From positions 49,711 to 113,710 of the forward strand of contig CAJXLK010000008.1 of the NCBI GenBank assembly GCA_913055635.1: DNA of 64,000 nucleotides, read 5' to 3'. The stretch is from an uncultured Bacteroidota bacterium (lineage in GTDB: Bacteria > Bacteroidota > Bacteroidia > Bacteroidales > UBA12077). Shown one piece after another: positions 29,467 through 38,958 of this stretch (the first letter of the stretch is position 1; the number at the start of each line of letters is the position of its first letter). The notes under the pieces were generated by a model, which did no database searches, was not told the DNA's origin, and saw nothing but the letters and a program-made list of their open reading frames with translations. Made by a program: the position numbers and the translations under genes.

Positions 29467-30096
29467 ATGTTAATTGTAGGTATTGCAGGTGGCACCGGTT
29501 CGGGTAAGACCACTGTGGTGAAGGAGGTGGTCAACCGGCTGCCGGATAATGAAGTGGCCGTTATTCCGCAGGATTCCTATTACCGGGATAACAGCCACAT
29601 TCCCATGGAACAGCGTCAGGAAATCAACTTTGATCATCCCAGTTCCATTGAGTTTGAACTGCTGAACCGTCATATTGAGCAGCTTAAAGAGGGCCTGCCG
29701 ATTCATCAGCCCATTTATTCGTACCTGACCTGTACCCGCTCGGAGGAGTCGATCCGGGTGGAGCCCAAGCACGTTGTGATTGTTGAAGGGATCCTGATCC
29801 TTCAGAATCCTGAATTAAGGGATCTGATGGACATCAAGGTTTTTGTGGATGCCGACAACGATGACCGCCTGATGCGGGTCATATCGCGTGACATGCAGGA
29901 AAGGGGCCGCACCGTCGACAATGTGCTGGAACGTTATCAAAAAACGGTTAAGCCAATGCATTTGCAGTTTATTGAGCCCACCAAGCGTTATGCCGATATC
30001 ATTGTCCCTCAGGGAGGGCAAAATAAGGTGGCCATTAGTATTCTGACTTCTATCATTGAAAAAAGTCTGCACAACGAACCCGATTTGACCCGTTAA
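29467..30096 (+). CDS. udk: Uridine kinase
   Basis: Uridine/cytidine kinase phosphorylates uridine to UMP in pyrimidine salvage. The 209-residue protein begins with the P-loop GIAGGTGSGKTT (residues 5-16) and has PQDSYYRD, NFDHPSSIEFELL, VVIVEGILIL and RVISRDMQERGRT in family order. It is followed after four bases by the exonuclease gene, so the two are likely co-transcribed. Confidence 0.95.
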   Translation: MLIVGIAGGTGSGKTTVVKEVVNRLPDNEVAVIPQDSYYRDNSHIPMEQRQEINFDHPSSIEFELLNRHIEQLKEGLPIHQPIYSYLTCTRSEESIRVEPKHVVIVEGILILQNPELRDLMDIKVFVDADNDDRLMRVISRDMQERGRTVDNVLERYQKTVKPMHLQFIEPTKRYADIIVPQGGQNKVAISILTSIIEKSLHNEPDLTR

Positions 30097-30100
30097 TCTT

Positions 30101-30823
30101 ATGCTTGAGCAGTATCATCTTCAAGGCATTCTGTTTCTCGACATTGAAACCGTTCCTCAAACCGCTTCTTTTGATGAGCTTTCCGAAACGGGCCAGGCTT
30201 TGTGGGAGAAAAAGTCGGCCCGGTTCCGCCAGGAATCGCAAACGGCGAAGGATGTCTATGCCAAAGCCGGTATTTATGCCGAGTTTGGTAAGGTTGTTTG
30301 CATATCGGTGGGGATGATGACCAATAAATCAGACCGGTATGGTTTTCGCATCAAGTCATTTTATGGCCATGACGAATACCGCCTGCTTGCTGATTTTTGT
30401 CAAATGCTGGAAAAATTTAATGCACGGGAGCATGCCTATTTGTGTGCCCATAATGGCCGGGATTTTGACTTTCCCTTCATCATACGCCGGTTGTTGATTA
30501 ACGCCCTGGCAATCCCCGATTTGCTAAATGTGGTGGGCAAGAAGCCCTGGGAAGTACCATTTTTGGACACCCTGGAGCTGTGGAAATTCGGTGATCATCG
30601 CCATTATGCCAGCCTGGACCTTTTGGCCTATGCCCTGGATATTCCTACCCCCAAGGATGATATTGACGGGAGCATGGTCGGTGAGGTTTACTACCAGGAG
30701 GATGACCTCGAGCGCATTGTGCGCTATTGTGAGAAAGATACCCTGGCTGTGGGCCAGCTTTTTCTTCGTTATCGCGGTCAGGAATTGATTGCCACCGAAG
30801 ATGTTGAATATGCCGGGGAATAA
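30101..30823 (+). CDS. PolB-like 3'-5' exonuclease
   Basis: The 240-residue protein resembles the stand-alone DEDD exonuclease family related to the proofreading domain of B-family polymerases. Exo I is FLDIETVP (near residue 11), a central AHNGRDFDFPFIIRR corresponds to exo II, and Exo III is likely VRYCEKDTLAVGQLFLRY near the end. The role in Bacteroidota is not established; DNA or RNA trimming is inferred. It ends three bases before the convergent alpha/beta hydrolase gene. Confidence 0.85.
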   Translation: MLEQYHLQGILFLDIETVPQTASFDELSETGQALWEKKSARFRQESQTAKDVYAKAGIYAEFGKVVCISVGMMTNKSDRYGFRIKSFYGHDEYRLLADFCQMLEKFNAREHAYLCAHNGRDFDFPFIIRRLLINALAIPDLLNVVGKKPWEVPFLDTLELWKFGDHRHYASLDLLAYALDIPTPKDDIDGSMVGEVYYQEDDLERIVRYCEKDTLAVGQLFLRYRGQELIATEDVEYAGE

Positions 30824-30826
30824 ACC

Positions 30827-31642
30827 CTAGTGCTGTTCAAGAAACCGTGAAACCAGCGAAAGGAAAGGCCTGCGTTTTTGGGCATGGACCCAATGCCCGG
30901 CTTGTTCTATGGTTTCAATTTGGGCCTGCGGAAATATTTTGTGGATGGCCTCCATTTCTTTTGCCCCGATATAGGGCGATTGTTCGCCTTTGATAAACAG
31001 AACCGGGAAAGCGGTGATGCCACCGTGGCTTTGATAGGCTTGTGGATCCAATCCGTCCATGATTTTAGGCAGTTCATTGCGGATGGCTTCGATGTTAAGC
31101 AGCCACTGGTATTGTCCGGTTTGTTTGTTTCTTTTAAGGTTTTTCAGGAGAAATTGCCGAACCTGCTGATAGGGGATGGCCTGGGCCAGTTGCTGGTCAG
31201 CCTGGCGAATGGTTGATATTTGACCGGGGTCCAGGTTGTAAAGGGCCGTGGTAATGTTCAGATGGTTCAGGGCCGTTGGGTTGGGTTCGTCAAGGTTGGA
31301 ATATCCACTCGGGCCAATGTCGACGGCAATCAGGCTTCTGGTACGAGCGGGATGGTCCGCTGCAAAGAAAATGGCTGCTTTTCCCCCCATGGAATGACCC
31401 AGTAAATGGACCTGATCAAGGCCCTGGTCGTCGAAGAATTCCAGCAGGTCGGCGGCCATATCGGGATAGGTGTGGGTTGGGCTGTGGGGAGAACGGCCGT
31501 GATTGCGCAGGTCGGGCAGATAAACCCGGTAATGCCCGGCCAGTTCCCGGGCAATGTTCAGCCAGTTGTCCGATGAGCCATATAAGCCGTGGAGTATAAT
31601 CAGGGGGGCTCCTTCGCCCATTTGCCGGTAATGGAGTTTCAT
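30827..31642 (-). CDS. Alpha/beta hydrolase (YbfF-like)
   Basis: The 271-residue protein has the alpha/beta-hydrolase fold marks: LHGLYGSSDNW (oxyanion-hole region), the nucleophile elbow GHSMGGKAA near residue 103, and a C-terminal His in EQAGHWVHAQ. The closest well-known relatives are the YbfF-type esterases. The substrate cannot be told from sequence. It is probably co-transcribed with pdxJ, whose stop is eight bases upstream of its start. Confidence 0.88.
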   Translation of the reverse strand: MKLHYRQMGEGAPLIILHGLYGSSDNWLNIARELAGHYRVYLPDLRNHGRSPHSPTHTYPDMAADLLEFFDDQGLDQVHLLGHSMGGKAAIFFAADHPARTRSLIAVDIGPSGYSNLDEPNPTALNHLNITTALYNLDPGQISTIRQADQQLAQAIPYQQVRQFLLKNLKRNKQTGQYQWLLNIEAIRNELPKIMDGLDPQAYQSHGGITAFPVLFIKGEQSPYIGAKEMEAIHKIFPQAQIETIEQAGHWVHAQKRRPFLSLVSRFLEQH

Positions 31643-31650
31643 AATCGAAG

Positions 31651-32364
31651 TTATTGAAGTTGTCTGATATAGAGCTGTATGGTGTTTTCAAGGCCATAAT
31701 ACAGGGCATCGGCAATCAGGGCATGGCCAATGGATACTTCCAGCAGACCGGGGATTTGACGGTAAAAGAAGTTTAGGTTCTCCAGGTTGAGGTCATGGCC
31801 TGCATTTAATCCCATTCCGCTTTGCTTCACCTTTTCGGCCGCCCGGATGAAGGGCTCAATGGCCTGTGGCCGACTCTCTGTGAAATGGCGCGCATAGGGC
31901 TCGGTATAAAGTTCCACCCGGTCGGTGCCTGTTTCTGCCGCATGTGCAATGTTGTCGGTATCGGTTCCCACAAAAATAGAGGTCCGGATCCCCTGTTCCT
32001 GCAACCGGGAAATGACCCGGGTAAGCATTTCCTTGTGGGGGGCTACCTCCCAACCCCGGTTGGACGTCAAAGTGCCCGGGTTGTCAGGTACCAGGGTCAC
32101 CTGATGGGGTAAGGTTTCACTGACCAGCCCCAGAAAAGCCTCCGAGGGATAACCCTCCACATTGAATTCGGTGGTGATCGCCCCCCGAATCTCCCGAACA
32201 TCCTGGTACCGGATGTGCCGCTCATCAGGCCGCGGATGAACCGTTACCCCGTGTGCCCCAAATCGCTCGCAGTTTCTGGCCGCTTCCAGTACGTTCGGGA
32301 TATTACCCCCCCGTGCATTTCGTAGTGTCGCAATTTTATTTATATTTACACTTAATCTGGTCAT
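31651..32364 (-). CDS. pdxJ: Pyridoxine 5'-phosphate synthase
   Basis: PdxJ condenses 3-amino-2-oxopropyl phosphate with 1-deoxyxylulose 5-phosphate in vitamin B6 synthesis. The start at ATG 32364 ([20 protein letters not shown]) gives 237 residues, the family length. The open frame extends 21 codons further upstream but crosses a likely promoter element. [28 protein letters not shown] and [12 protein letters not shown] are family motifs. Confidence 0.96.
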   Translation of the reverse strand: MTRLSVNINKIATLRNARGGNIPNVLEAARNCERFGAHGVTVHPRPDERHIRYQDVREIRGAITTEFNVEGYPSEAFLGLVSETLPHQVTLVPDNPGTLTSNRGWEVAPHKEMLTRVISRLQEQGIRTSIFVGTDTDNIAHAAETGTDRVELYTEPYARHFTESRPQAIEPFIRAAEKVKQSGMGLNAGHDLNLENLNFFYRQIPGLLEVSIGHALIADALYYGLENTIQLYIRQLQ

Positions 32365-32371
32365 ATTTTTG
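32364..32371 (+). promoter_or_regulatory. Candidate -7 element for the CBS-nadK genes
   Basis: TATTTTTG matches TAnnTTTG and its first base is the first base of the pdxJ start codon on the other strand. It lies about 80 bp before the CBS protein's ATG. No clear -33 element is seen. Confidence 0.4.
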
Positions 32372-32414
32372 TAGCCTTGGAAATAGATGATTTGTCTGCT
32401 TCGTTTTTCAAGCT

Positions 32415-32422
32415 CAAAATTA
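32415..32422 (-). promoter_or_regulatory. Candidate -7 element for pdxJ
   Basis: On the minus strand TAATTTTG lies about 50 bp before the pdxJ ATG at 32364. If both this and the opposite element are used, the 5' ends of the two divergent transcripts overlap. Confidence 0.4.
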
Positions 32423-32443
32423 ACCATTTTACAGGAACTTTTT

Positions 32444-33109
32444 ATGATCGCCAGGGATTTAATATCGCATCAGATCACACCGGTCAGAACCTCCGAGACC
32501 GGGTTAGAAGCCCTCAATTGGATGGTCTTTTTTAAGGTCTCCCACTTGCCGGTGGTTAACAACCAGGAGTTCCTGGGGTTGTTATCCGAGGATGATGTCT
32601 ATGACCTGAACAACCCGGAGGAGCCCATTGGCAATCATTCTTTGTCCCTGTTCCGCCCTTACATCTACCAGCAGCAGCATCTGTATGAAGTCCTGGAACT
32701 GGCATCGCGCCTGCGCCTGACGGTAGTGCCAGTGATTAATGAACACAACACTTACCTGGGGCTGATTCAAATGGTGGATTTAATGCATTTTTTTGCTCGA
32801 GTCTCTGCAGTTCAAAAACCCGGCGGGATAGTGGTCCTGGGGATGCACCAGAACGATTACTCGTTGAGCGAAATCTCCCAAATCGTCGAGGCCAATGACG
32901 CCAAGATTTTAAGCTCCTATATCTCTACCCACCCCGATTCCGTCCGAATGGAAGTCACCCTGAAACTGAACGTCTCTGATATGACTTCGGTGATCCAAAC
33001 CTTTAACCGCTATGAATACGAAGTTCAGGCCTCATTTATGGAGATGGATCAACAGGAAGACCTGTATAATAACCGTTATGAAATGCTGATGCGTTACCTC
33101 AACACCTGA
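32444..33109 (+). CDS. CBS-domain protein with ACT-like C-terminus
   Basis: I start this at ATG 32444 ([14 protein letters not shown]), where the CBS domain begins, giving 221 residues. Residues 1 to about 125 hold a pair of CBS motifs, which usually bind adenine nucleotides as a regulatory module. The C-terminal half ([23 protein letters not shown]) looks like an ACT-type fold. There is no attached enzyme or transporter. It lies 25 bp upstream of nadK, a gene pair conserved in Bacteroidota, so an adenylate-sensing role linked to NADP synthesis can be inferred but is not shown. Confidence 0.88.
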   Translation: MIARDLISHQITPVRTSETGLEALNWMVFFKVSHLPVVNNQEFLGLLSEDDVYDLNNPEEPIGNHSLSLFRPYIYQQQHLYEVLELASRLRLTVVPVINEHNTYLGLIQMVDLMHFFARVSAVQKPGGIVVLGMHQNDYSLSEISQIVEANDAKILSSYISTHPDSVRMEVTLKLNVSDMTSVIQTFNRYEYEVQASFMEMDQQEDLYNNRYEMLMRYLNT

Positions 33110-33134
33110 CCCTGTAGAAGAAAAGAACGATCCT

Positions 33135-34013
33135 ATGAAAGTCGCTGTTTACAGCCGAACATTTAATCAAGACTTCCTGCCCCACATCAAAGATTTTTTT
33201 CGATGGCTCAATGAATATGGTTTTGAAGTATTTGTTTTCCATGAATTTCTTGAATTCATGGCGGGTCAGTTCCAATACCGTCCTTCTTTTGTGAGTTCAT
33301 TCAATGGCTATCAGGATATGGCCGGTGATATGGATTTTGTGGTCAGCATCGGGGGAGACGGCACTTTTTTGGATACCGTTTCCCTGGTGCGCGACACCGG
33401 GATACCGGTGATTGGTATCAACTCCGGCAAGCTGGGTTTCCTGGCCAGCATTGCCCGGGATGATATCCACCAGGCCATTGAGGCCCTTTATCACGGACAA
33501 TACACCATCGAAGAGCGGACCCTGCTGAAGATGCATACCGATGCCCCTGTCTTTAATCATTGCAGCTATGCCTTGAATGATTTCACCATTCAGAAGAAAG
33601 AATCCGAGATGATTACCATCCACGTTGATCTGAACGGGGCTTTTTTGAATACTTACTGGGCCGATGGCCTCATTATTGCTACCCCGACCGGCTCAACAGC
33701 TTATTCTTTGAGCGTGGGCGGCCCCATTGTTTTGCCCAACAGCCGCAGCTTCATCATTTCCCCCATTTCGCCTCATAACCTTACGGTAAGGCCCATTGTG
33801 GTGCCCGATGACAGCCGGATTACCCTCCGTCCGGCCGGCCGGTCTTCTAAATACCTGATCTCGATGGATCATCGCTCCAGGGTCATTGAGCAAACCATGT
33901 CCATCGAAATGGTCCGGGCCGGTTTTACCATGAAAGTCCTGCGCCTGAACCATACCAGCTTCTATTCCACATTGCGGTCTAAATTGATGTGGGGGGTGGA
34001 TAAACGCAATTAA
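33135..34013 (+). CDS. nadK: NAD kinase
   Basis: NadK phosphorylates NAD to NADP. The 292-residue protein has the GGDGTFLD motif near residue 74, GINSGKLGFLA, and ATPTGSTAYSLSVGGP, all diagnostic of the family. It follows the CBS-domain gene and precedes the envelope cluster after 89 bp. Confidence 0.96.
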   Translation: MKVAVYSRTFNQDFLPHIKDFFRWLNEYGFEVFVFHEFLEFMAGQFQYRPSFVSSFNGYQDMAGDMDFVVSIGGDGTFLDTVSLVRDTGIPVIGINSGKLGFLASIARDDIHQAIEALYHGQYTIEERTLLKMHTDAPVFNHCSYALNDFTIQKKESEMITIHVDLNGAFLNTYWADGLIIATPTGSTAYSLSVGGPIVLPNSRSFIISPISPHNLTVRPIVVPDDSRITLRPAGRSSKYLISMDHRSRVIEQTMSIEMVRAGFTMKVLRLNHTSFYSTLRSKLMWGVDKRN

Positions 34014-34102
34014 TTTTTGTGAAAATGAATAATCTTTATAATTTTATCGCATATTGTTCCTGCTAAAACGCTTCGGATCAGGCCGAACGAATTGAAAAGT
34101 AT

Positions 34103-34873
34103 ATGCTGAAGAGGCCAATCATCAAATGGACTGGATTGCTTATTTTATTGTTGTTGCCTTTGATTTCCCTTGGACAGCGGTGGAAGATGCAGCGGGCCGA
34201 AATTACTGCCGGCTTTGGGGCTTCCAACTACTTTGGCGACATTGGCGGAGCTTCCAGCGATAATAACTGGCTCGGGCTGAAAGATATAGACTTTTTTGCC
34301 ACCCGCCCTAATGTCAACATTGGCGGGCGCTACCGGCTTAACGAAAAGATGAATGTACGGGCCAATATGGTCTTTGCCTATCTGGAAGGGTCTGATAAGC
34401 AATCCAAATTTGCAGAGCCACCTAACCCCCGTAATTACGCCTTTTCGACTTCAGTGTATGAATTTACCGCCGTTTATGAATACTGCATCATCCCTGAAAA
34501 CAATCCGGTGAATTACTCCCTGAATAGCTTATGGGACGGATTGAGAAGTACCAATGCCTCTTTGAACACCTATGTCTTTGGCGGGCTGGGGTTTAGTTTT
34601 TTCGATGTGGAAGGCCTTAAGGAGCTGGACGAGGCCGAACGCTTTAACCCCAAAAACCAACAGGCCCTTGTTATTCCCCTGGGAGCAGGCATTAAATATC
34701 CCGTGGCCGAGGGCATTCACCTTGGCCTCGAAATAGGCGGAAGATGGACCACCACCGATTTTATTGACGGACTCACTACCCAATGGTCCAACGCCAATGA
34801 CATATACTATTTCACGATGCTCAACGTTGTATTTAAATTAGACTTACCTTCCCGCAGAAGGTATAGCTACTAA
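34103..34873 (+). CDS. PorG-like outer-membrane beta-barrel, first copy
   Basis: The 256-residue protein has a signal peptide ending SLGQ and alternating beta-strand pattern. AEITAGFGASNYFGDIGG and VFGGLGFSFFDVEG resemble the DUF6089/PorG family, of which the neighbouring gene is a second member. Its C-terminus lacks the CPxY ending seen in the next gene. In many Bacteroidota a single PorG gene occupies this place between nadK and uppS, so this looks like an extra paralog. Whether it serves type IX secretion is unknown. It lies ten bases before the second copy. Confidence 0.78.
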   Translation: MLKRPIIKWTGLLILLLLPLISLGQRWKMQRAEITAGFGASNYFGDIGGASSDNNWLGLKDIDFFATRPNVNIGGRYRLNEKMNVRANMVFAYLEGSDKQSKFAEPPNPRNYAFSTSVYEFTAVYEYCIIPENNPVNYSLNSLWDGLRSTNASLNTYVFGGLGFSFFDVEGLKELDEAERFNPKNQQALVIPLGAGIKYPVAEGIHLGLEIGGRWTTTDFIDGLTTQWSNANDIYYFTMLNVVFKLDLPSRRRYSY

Positions 34874-34883
34874 CCCGACGTGC

Positions 34884-35555
34884 ATGAAGCGGATGTGCTT
34901 TTTATTGTTTTTTATCTCTCTTATTTCCGGTGCTTATGCCCAGGATCAGTGGGCGGCGAAAGTGTTCGCCGGAACTTCCCAGTATTTGGGCGACCTGAAT
35001 AAGGAAAATCCTGTCTATCAAAGCGCTCCAAGCTATGGCTTTGGACTGAATTTTCAGGAAAACCTGCGCTACGGCTTTAATCTCCACTTTGCTTACCATA
35101 CACTGAAAGGCAGTACCGCCCACCTCGATGATTTCGTCCATCCCAACTATCCTGGTTCACAACATCGCTTCAATACCCGATTGATCGATGTCTCGGCAGA
35201 AGCTGAGTTCAACTTCCTTCCCTTTGAAATCTATAACATCCGAAAAGAAAATTTTACCCCGTTTATTTTTGCCGGATTGGGATTCAATTATTTCCTGACT
35301 GATCAGGAAAATCAATTTCCCCTGATTATTCCTTTTGGATTGGGAATTAAATATAATATATTTGAACGCTTTTCAATTGGTATACAATGGACGGCTAAAA
35401 AAACGTTTTTTGATCAAATGGATGGGGTTACCAACATCTCACAACCAGGCAAAAGTGCCCTCATACACAATGACGACTGGTACCACCATGCGGTGTTTTT
35501 TATAACTTATCATCCATTTAGGGAAAGCATAAAGTGCCCGACATACGAGGAATAA
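34884..35555 (+). CDS. porG: Type IX secretion protein PorG
   Basis: The 223-residue protein has a signal peptide ending GAYAQ, the N-terminal pattern AKVFAGTSQYLGDLNKE, a conserved centre (FIFAGLGFNYF) and the C-terminal FFITYHPFRESIKCPTYEE typical of the DUF6089/PorG family. PorG is an outer-membrane protein tied to the PorK/N ring of the type IX system in Porphyromonas, where it likewise lies directly upstream of uppS and bamA. The context strongly supports the call. Membership is seen; the role is carried over from the family. Confidence 0.8.
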   Translation: MKRMCFLLFFISLISGAYAQDQWAAKVFAGTSQYLGDLNKENPVYQSAPSYGFGLNFQENLRYGFNLHFAYHTLKGSTAHLDDFVHPNYPGSQHRFNTRLIDVSAEAEFNFLPFEIYNIRKENFTPFIFAGLGFNYFLTDQENQFPLIIPFGLGIKYNIFERFSIGIQWTAKKTFFDQMDGVTNISQPGKSALIHNDDWYHHAVFFITYHPFRESIKCPTYEE

Positions 35556-35565
35556 TTACGTGCTT

Positions 35566-36339
35566 ATGGCAACAAAAGAATCGATCAAACAGGAGCGGCT
35601 TCCCCGGCACATTGCTGTTATCATGGATGGCAACGGAAGATGGGCGAAGAAGCGAGGCAATCAGCGGATTTTTGGTCACAAAAATGGCGTCAAGTCGGTA
35701 CGTGAAACCGTAGAAGCTTCGGCAGAACTGGGTGTAAACTATCTAACCCTTTATGCCTTTTCCCGTGAGAACTGGAATCGACCCGATCGGGAAATTGATG
35801 CCCTGATGAACCTGCTGATCTCAACCATTGATACTGAGACCAAAACTTTGATGGACAATGATATAAAATTGCTCACCATTGGCAATGTCGAAGGTTTGCC
35901 CCAAAAAGTGCAGGATAAGGTGGCTGAAGTCAAAGCCAAAACGGCCCAAAACCAGGGATTAAAACTCGTGCTGGCCTTGAACTACAGCGGCCGCTGGGAA
36001 CTGCAGGAGGCCCTCAGAAGGTACGGTGAAGATGTCAAGAACCAACGCGTGGACAACGGCCCCCACCAACCCGACCTTGAACAGTATTTGACCACGGCTC
36101 AGATTCCTGATCCCGACCTGCTGATCCGTACCAGTGGCGAGGCCCGCCTGAGCAATTTCCTGCTCTGGCAACTGGCCTATACCGAACTCTATTTTACCGA
36201 AGTGCTGTGGCCTGACTTCAGAAAAGAAAACCTTTATGAGGCCATCCTCAATTATCAAACCAGAGAAAGACGATTTGGCAAAACCAGTGAACAAGTCGTT
36301 CGAAATAAAACAAAAAATAATGCACCCCAATATGGTTAG
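35566..36339 (+). CDS. uppS: Isoprenyl transferase (undecaprenyl diphosphate synthase)
   Basis: This cis-prenyltransferase makes the undecaprenyl carrier for peptidoglycan and polysaccharides. I use ATG 35566 (257 residues) in preference to a GTG two codons before. HIAVIMDGNGRWAKKRG with the catalytic Asp, FGHKNGVKSVRE, YAFSRENWNRP and the C-terminal DLLIRTSGEARLSNFLLWQ are all present. Its end overlaps the bamA start. Confidence 0.96.
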   Translation: MATKESIKQERLPRHIAVIMDGNGRWAKKRGNQRIFGHKNGVKSVRETVEASAELGVNYLTLYAFSRENWNRPDREIDALMNLLISTIDTETKTLMDNDIKLLTIGNVEGLPQKVQDKVAEVKAKTAQNQGLKLVLALNYSGRWELQEALRRYGEDVKNQRVDNGPHQPDLEQYLTTAQIPDPDLLIRTSGEARLSNFLLWQLAYTELYFTEVLWPDFRKENLYEAILNYQTRERRFGKTSEQVVRNKTKNNAPQYG

Positions 36340-38947
36340 AAAGATATGCCTGCTAACAGGTTTCGTGCTGCTATTGACTCATTTCCAGGTTTTTTCCCAA
36401 GAACAATCTCCCAACTATGAACTGATCGATTATTCTTCACCCGAAGAATACTATATCCGAGATATTGAGGTGACCGGGGTTCAATACCTGGATAAGGATA
36501 TCCTGGCCAATCTCTCGGGCCTGAGGAAAGGCGACCAAATTGAAATTCCCGGCGAAAACATCACCAAAGCCATTAACAATTTATGGTCTCAGGGGCTTTT
36601 TTCTGATGTGGAGATCTATCTGAAAGACCGGGTGGAGGATTCCATCACCCTGGGCATTCACCTTCAGGAACAACCAAGGCTGGCCGGGATCGATATCCGT
36701 GGTGTGCGTGGCAGAGAAGAAAAGGACATCAAGGAAAAGCTGAAGCTGAAAGAAGGCAGCCAGGTAGACCAAAATCTGTTGAACAATATCCACGAGACGA
36801 TCCGGGATTTCTTCTGGGATAAGAAATTCTACAATACCCAAATCAACATCAATAAGGTGGATGATACCACCTCGGTCAACCGCCTGCGATTGGTGGTCAA
36901 TGTGGAAAAAAAGAAAAAGGTAAAGATCGAAGATATTGTCTTTGAAGGCAATAAGGTCTTTAGTGACGGCCAGCTTCGGCGGGCCATGGAACATACCCAC
37001 GTGAAAAACTGGAACATTTTCCAGGGTTCCAAGTTCCTTCCCGAAAAATATGAGCAGGATAAGGAAAAGATCCTGAAGAAATACCGGAAAAACGGGTACC
37101 GCGATGCCAAAATTGTAAGCGATACGGTTTATCCGGTAAGCAAAAAGCGGCTGATGATCCGTATGACCATTGAGGAAGGCGACAAATATCATTTTGGCGA
37201 CATTTCCTGGACCGGCAATACCAAATATCCTTCTGAATTTCTCACCCAAAACCTTCAGATAGAACGGGGCGATCCGTTCAACATGAACCTGTTGAATGAC
37301 CGGATCAATGTAGATAAGGATGCTGTCGGGAATTTGTACCTGGACAATGGATATTTGTTTTTTTCGGCCAGCCCGGTGATCAAATCGATTGATCAGGATA
37401 CGGTGGATGTGGAGATACGCATACATGAGGGCAAGCAGGCGCGGCTGAACCGGGTGATCATTGAGGGCAATACCAAGACCAATGAGCATGTGATTCGCCG
37501 GGAGCTGCGCACGCAGCCGGGTGATCTGTTCAACAAAACGGCCATACAGCGTTCACAGCGGGAGCTGGCACAGTTGGGTCATTTTGATCCCGAGCAAATG
37601 GGGATTGAGCCCATCAACATCAATCAGTCGCGGGGTGAAGTGGACTTGAATTACAAGGTTGTGGAAAAGCCCAATGATCAGCTTGAGATTTCAGGAGGCT
37701 GGGGTGCCGGTATGTTTGTAGGCACCATTGGGGTGACCTTCAACAACTTTTCAGCCCGCCGCCTTTTTGACAAGGAGGCATGGAAACCTGTGCCCTCGGG
37801 CGATGGCCAAACCCTTTCCATCCGTGCCCGCACCAACGGACAGTACTATAAGAACTACAGCATCTCCTTTACTGAACCCTGGCTGGGTGGGGAAAAACCC
37901 AACAAGTTTACCGTATCGGCCTATCATTCGGTACAAAATACGGCCAGCGTTTTCTATAAGAGCGATACTTCCCACTTCAAAATTACCGGGGCTTCGGTGG
38001 CCCTTCAGCGCAGGCTGCAATGGCCCGACGACTATTTCCTTTTAAGCCATTCGCTGAATTTTGAACGTTATAACCTGCGCAATTGGTCGCGGGGCAACTT
38101 CATCATCAATGACGGGATAGCCAACAACCTGAGTTTTAAGACCACTTTTGGCCGCAACTCCGTCGACCAGCCCATTTATCCGCGGCGTGGCTCCAAGTTC
38201 ACCCTTTCTCTGAAACTGACTCCGCCCTATTCCCTGTTCAGAGAGGATGAATTCTGGAAACTGGACGAGGCGGAAAAGAACAGCATTGAACAGCGGGTCA
38301 TCTCCAACCATCCCAACTGGGAGGACCGCACCGCATCAGACCAGAGCAGCATCCTGCAGCGGGAGTATGATGAAGCTGTCCAGGCCGAACGCTATAACTG
38401 GATTGAATACCACAAATGGAAATTTAAAGGCGAATGGTACCTAAAGCTGATCGATGACCTGGTACTGGCTGCCAATACAGAATTTGGCTATCTGGGCTAT
38501 TATGACAAGGCTTTGGGCTACAGCCCCTTTGGCAGCTTCGATGTTGGCGGCGACGGCATATCGGGCTATAACCTTTATGGCCGTGAAACCATCGCCCTTC
38601 GCGGGTATGAGAATGGTTCACTCACCCCCACCGTTCAGCAAGACGGTACCCTTAAGAAGGTGGGCCACGTCTATGAACGGGTCTATATGGAACTGCGTTA
38701 CCCGGTATCGCTTAAGCGCCAGGCAACCATCTATCTGCTCGGCTTTGTCGAGGGCGGCAATGCCTGGCGTACCTTCGGTAATTTCGACCCCTTCTACCTC
38801 AAACGATCGGCCGGAGTCGGTTTGAGGGCTTTCCTGCCTATGTTCGGTCTGCTGGGGATCGACTGGGGCTACGGATTTGACGATATACCCGGACAACCCG
38901 ATGCCAATGGCGGCCAATTCCACTTTGTGATTGGGCAACAATTTTAA
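36332..38947 (+). CDS. bamA: Outer-membrane protein assembly factor BamA
   Basis: BamA folds beta-barrel proteins into the outer membrane. From ATG 36332 (MVRKICLLTGFVLLL, signal peptide ending FSQ) the protein has 871 residues: five POTRA domains (first one around YIRDIEVTGVQYLDKDILANLSG) and a C-terminal barrel ending in phenylalanine (FHFVIGQQF). ATG 36320 gives four more residues and is an alternative. Both overlap the uppS stop, so translation is coupled. The barrel contains a long insertion with Trp- and Glu-rich sequence (roughly residues 640-700). Neighbours ompH and uppS fit an envelope-biogenesis operon. Confidence 0.95.
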   Translation: MVRKICLLTGFVLLLTHFQVFSQEQSPNYELIDYSSPEEYYIRDIEVTGVQYLDKDILANLSGLRKGDQIEIPGENITKAINNLWSQGLFSDVEIYLKDRVEDSITLGIHLQEQPRLAGIDIRGVRGREEKDIKEKLKLKEGSQVDQNLLNNIHETIRDFFWDKKFYNTQININKVDDTTSVNRLRLVVNVEKKKKVKIEDIVFEGNKVFSDGQLRRAMEHTHVKNWNIFQGSKFLPEKYEQDKEKILKKYRKNGYRDAKIVSDTVYPVSKKRLMIRMTIEEGDKYHFGDISWTGNTKYPSEFLTQNLQIERGDPFNMNLLNDRINVDKDAVGNLYLDNGYLFFSASPVIKSIDQDTVDVEIRIHEGKQARLNRVIIEGNTKTNEHVIRRELRTQPGDLFNKTAIQRSQRELAQLGHFDPEQMGIEPININQSRGEVDLNYKVVEKPNDQLEISGGWGAGMFVGTIGVTFNNFSARRLFDKEAWKPVPSGDGQTLSIRARTNGQYYKNYSISFTEPWLGGEKPNKFTVSAYHSVQNTASVFYKSDTSHFKITGASVALQRRLQWPDDYFLLSHSLNFERYNLRNWSRGNFIINDGIANNLSFKTTFGRNSVDQPIYPRRGSKFTLSLKLTPPYSLFREDEFWKLDEAEKNSIEQRVISNHPNWEDRTASDQSSILQREYDEAVQAERYNWIEYHKWKFKGEWYLKLIDDLVLAANTEFGYLGYYDKALGYSPFGSFDVGGDGISGYNLYGRETIALRGYENGSLTPTVQQDGTLKKVGHVYERVYMELRYPVSLKRQATIYLLGFVEGGNAWRTFGNFDPFYLKRSAGVGLRAFLPMFGLLGIDWGYGFDDIPGQPDANGGQFHFVIGQQF

Positions 38948-38958
38948 ATGACAAAACC

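Noticed and set aside
36581..37489. 302-codon minus-strand frame opposite bamA
   Set aside because: Lies wholly within bamA and has no family features.
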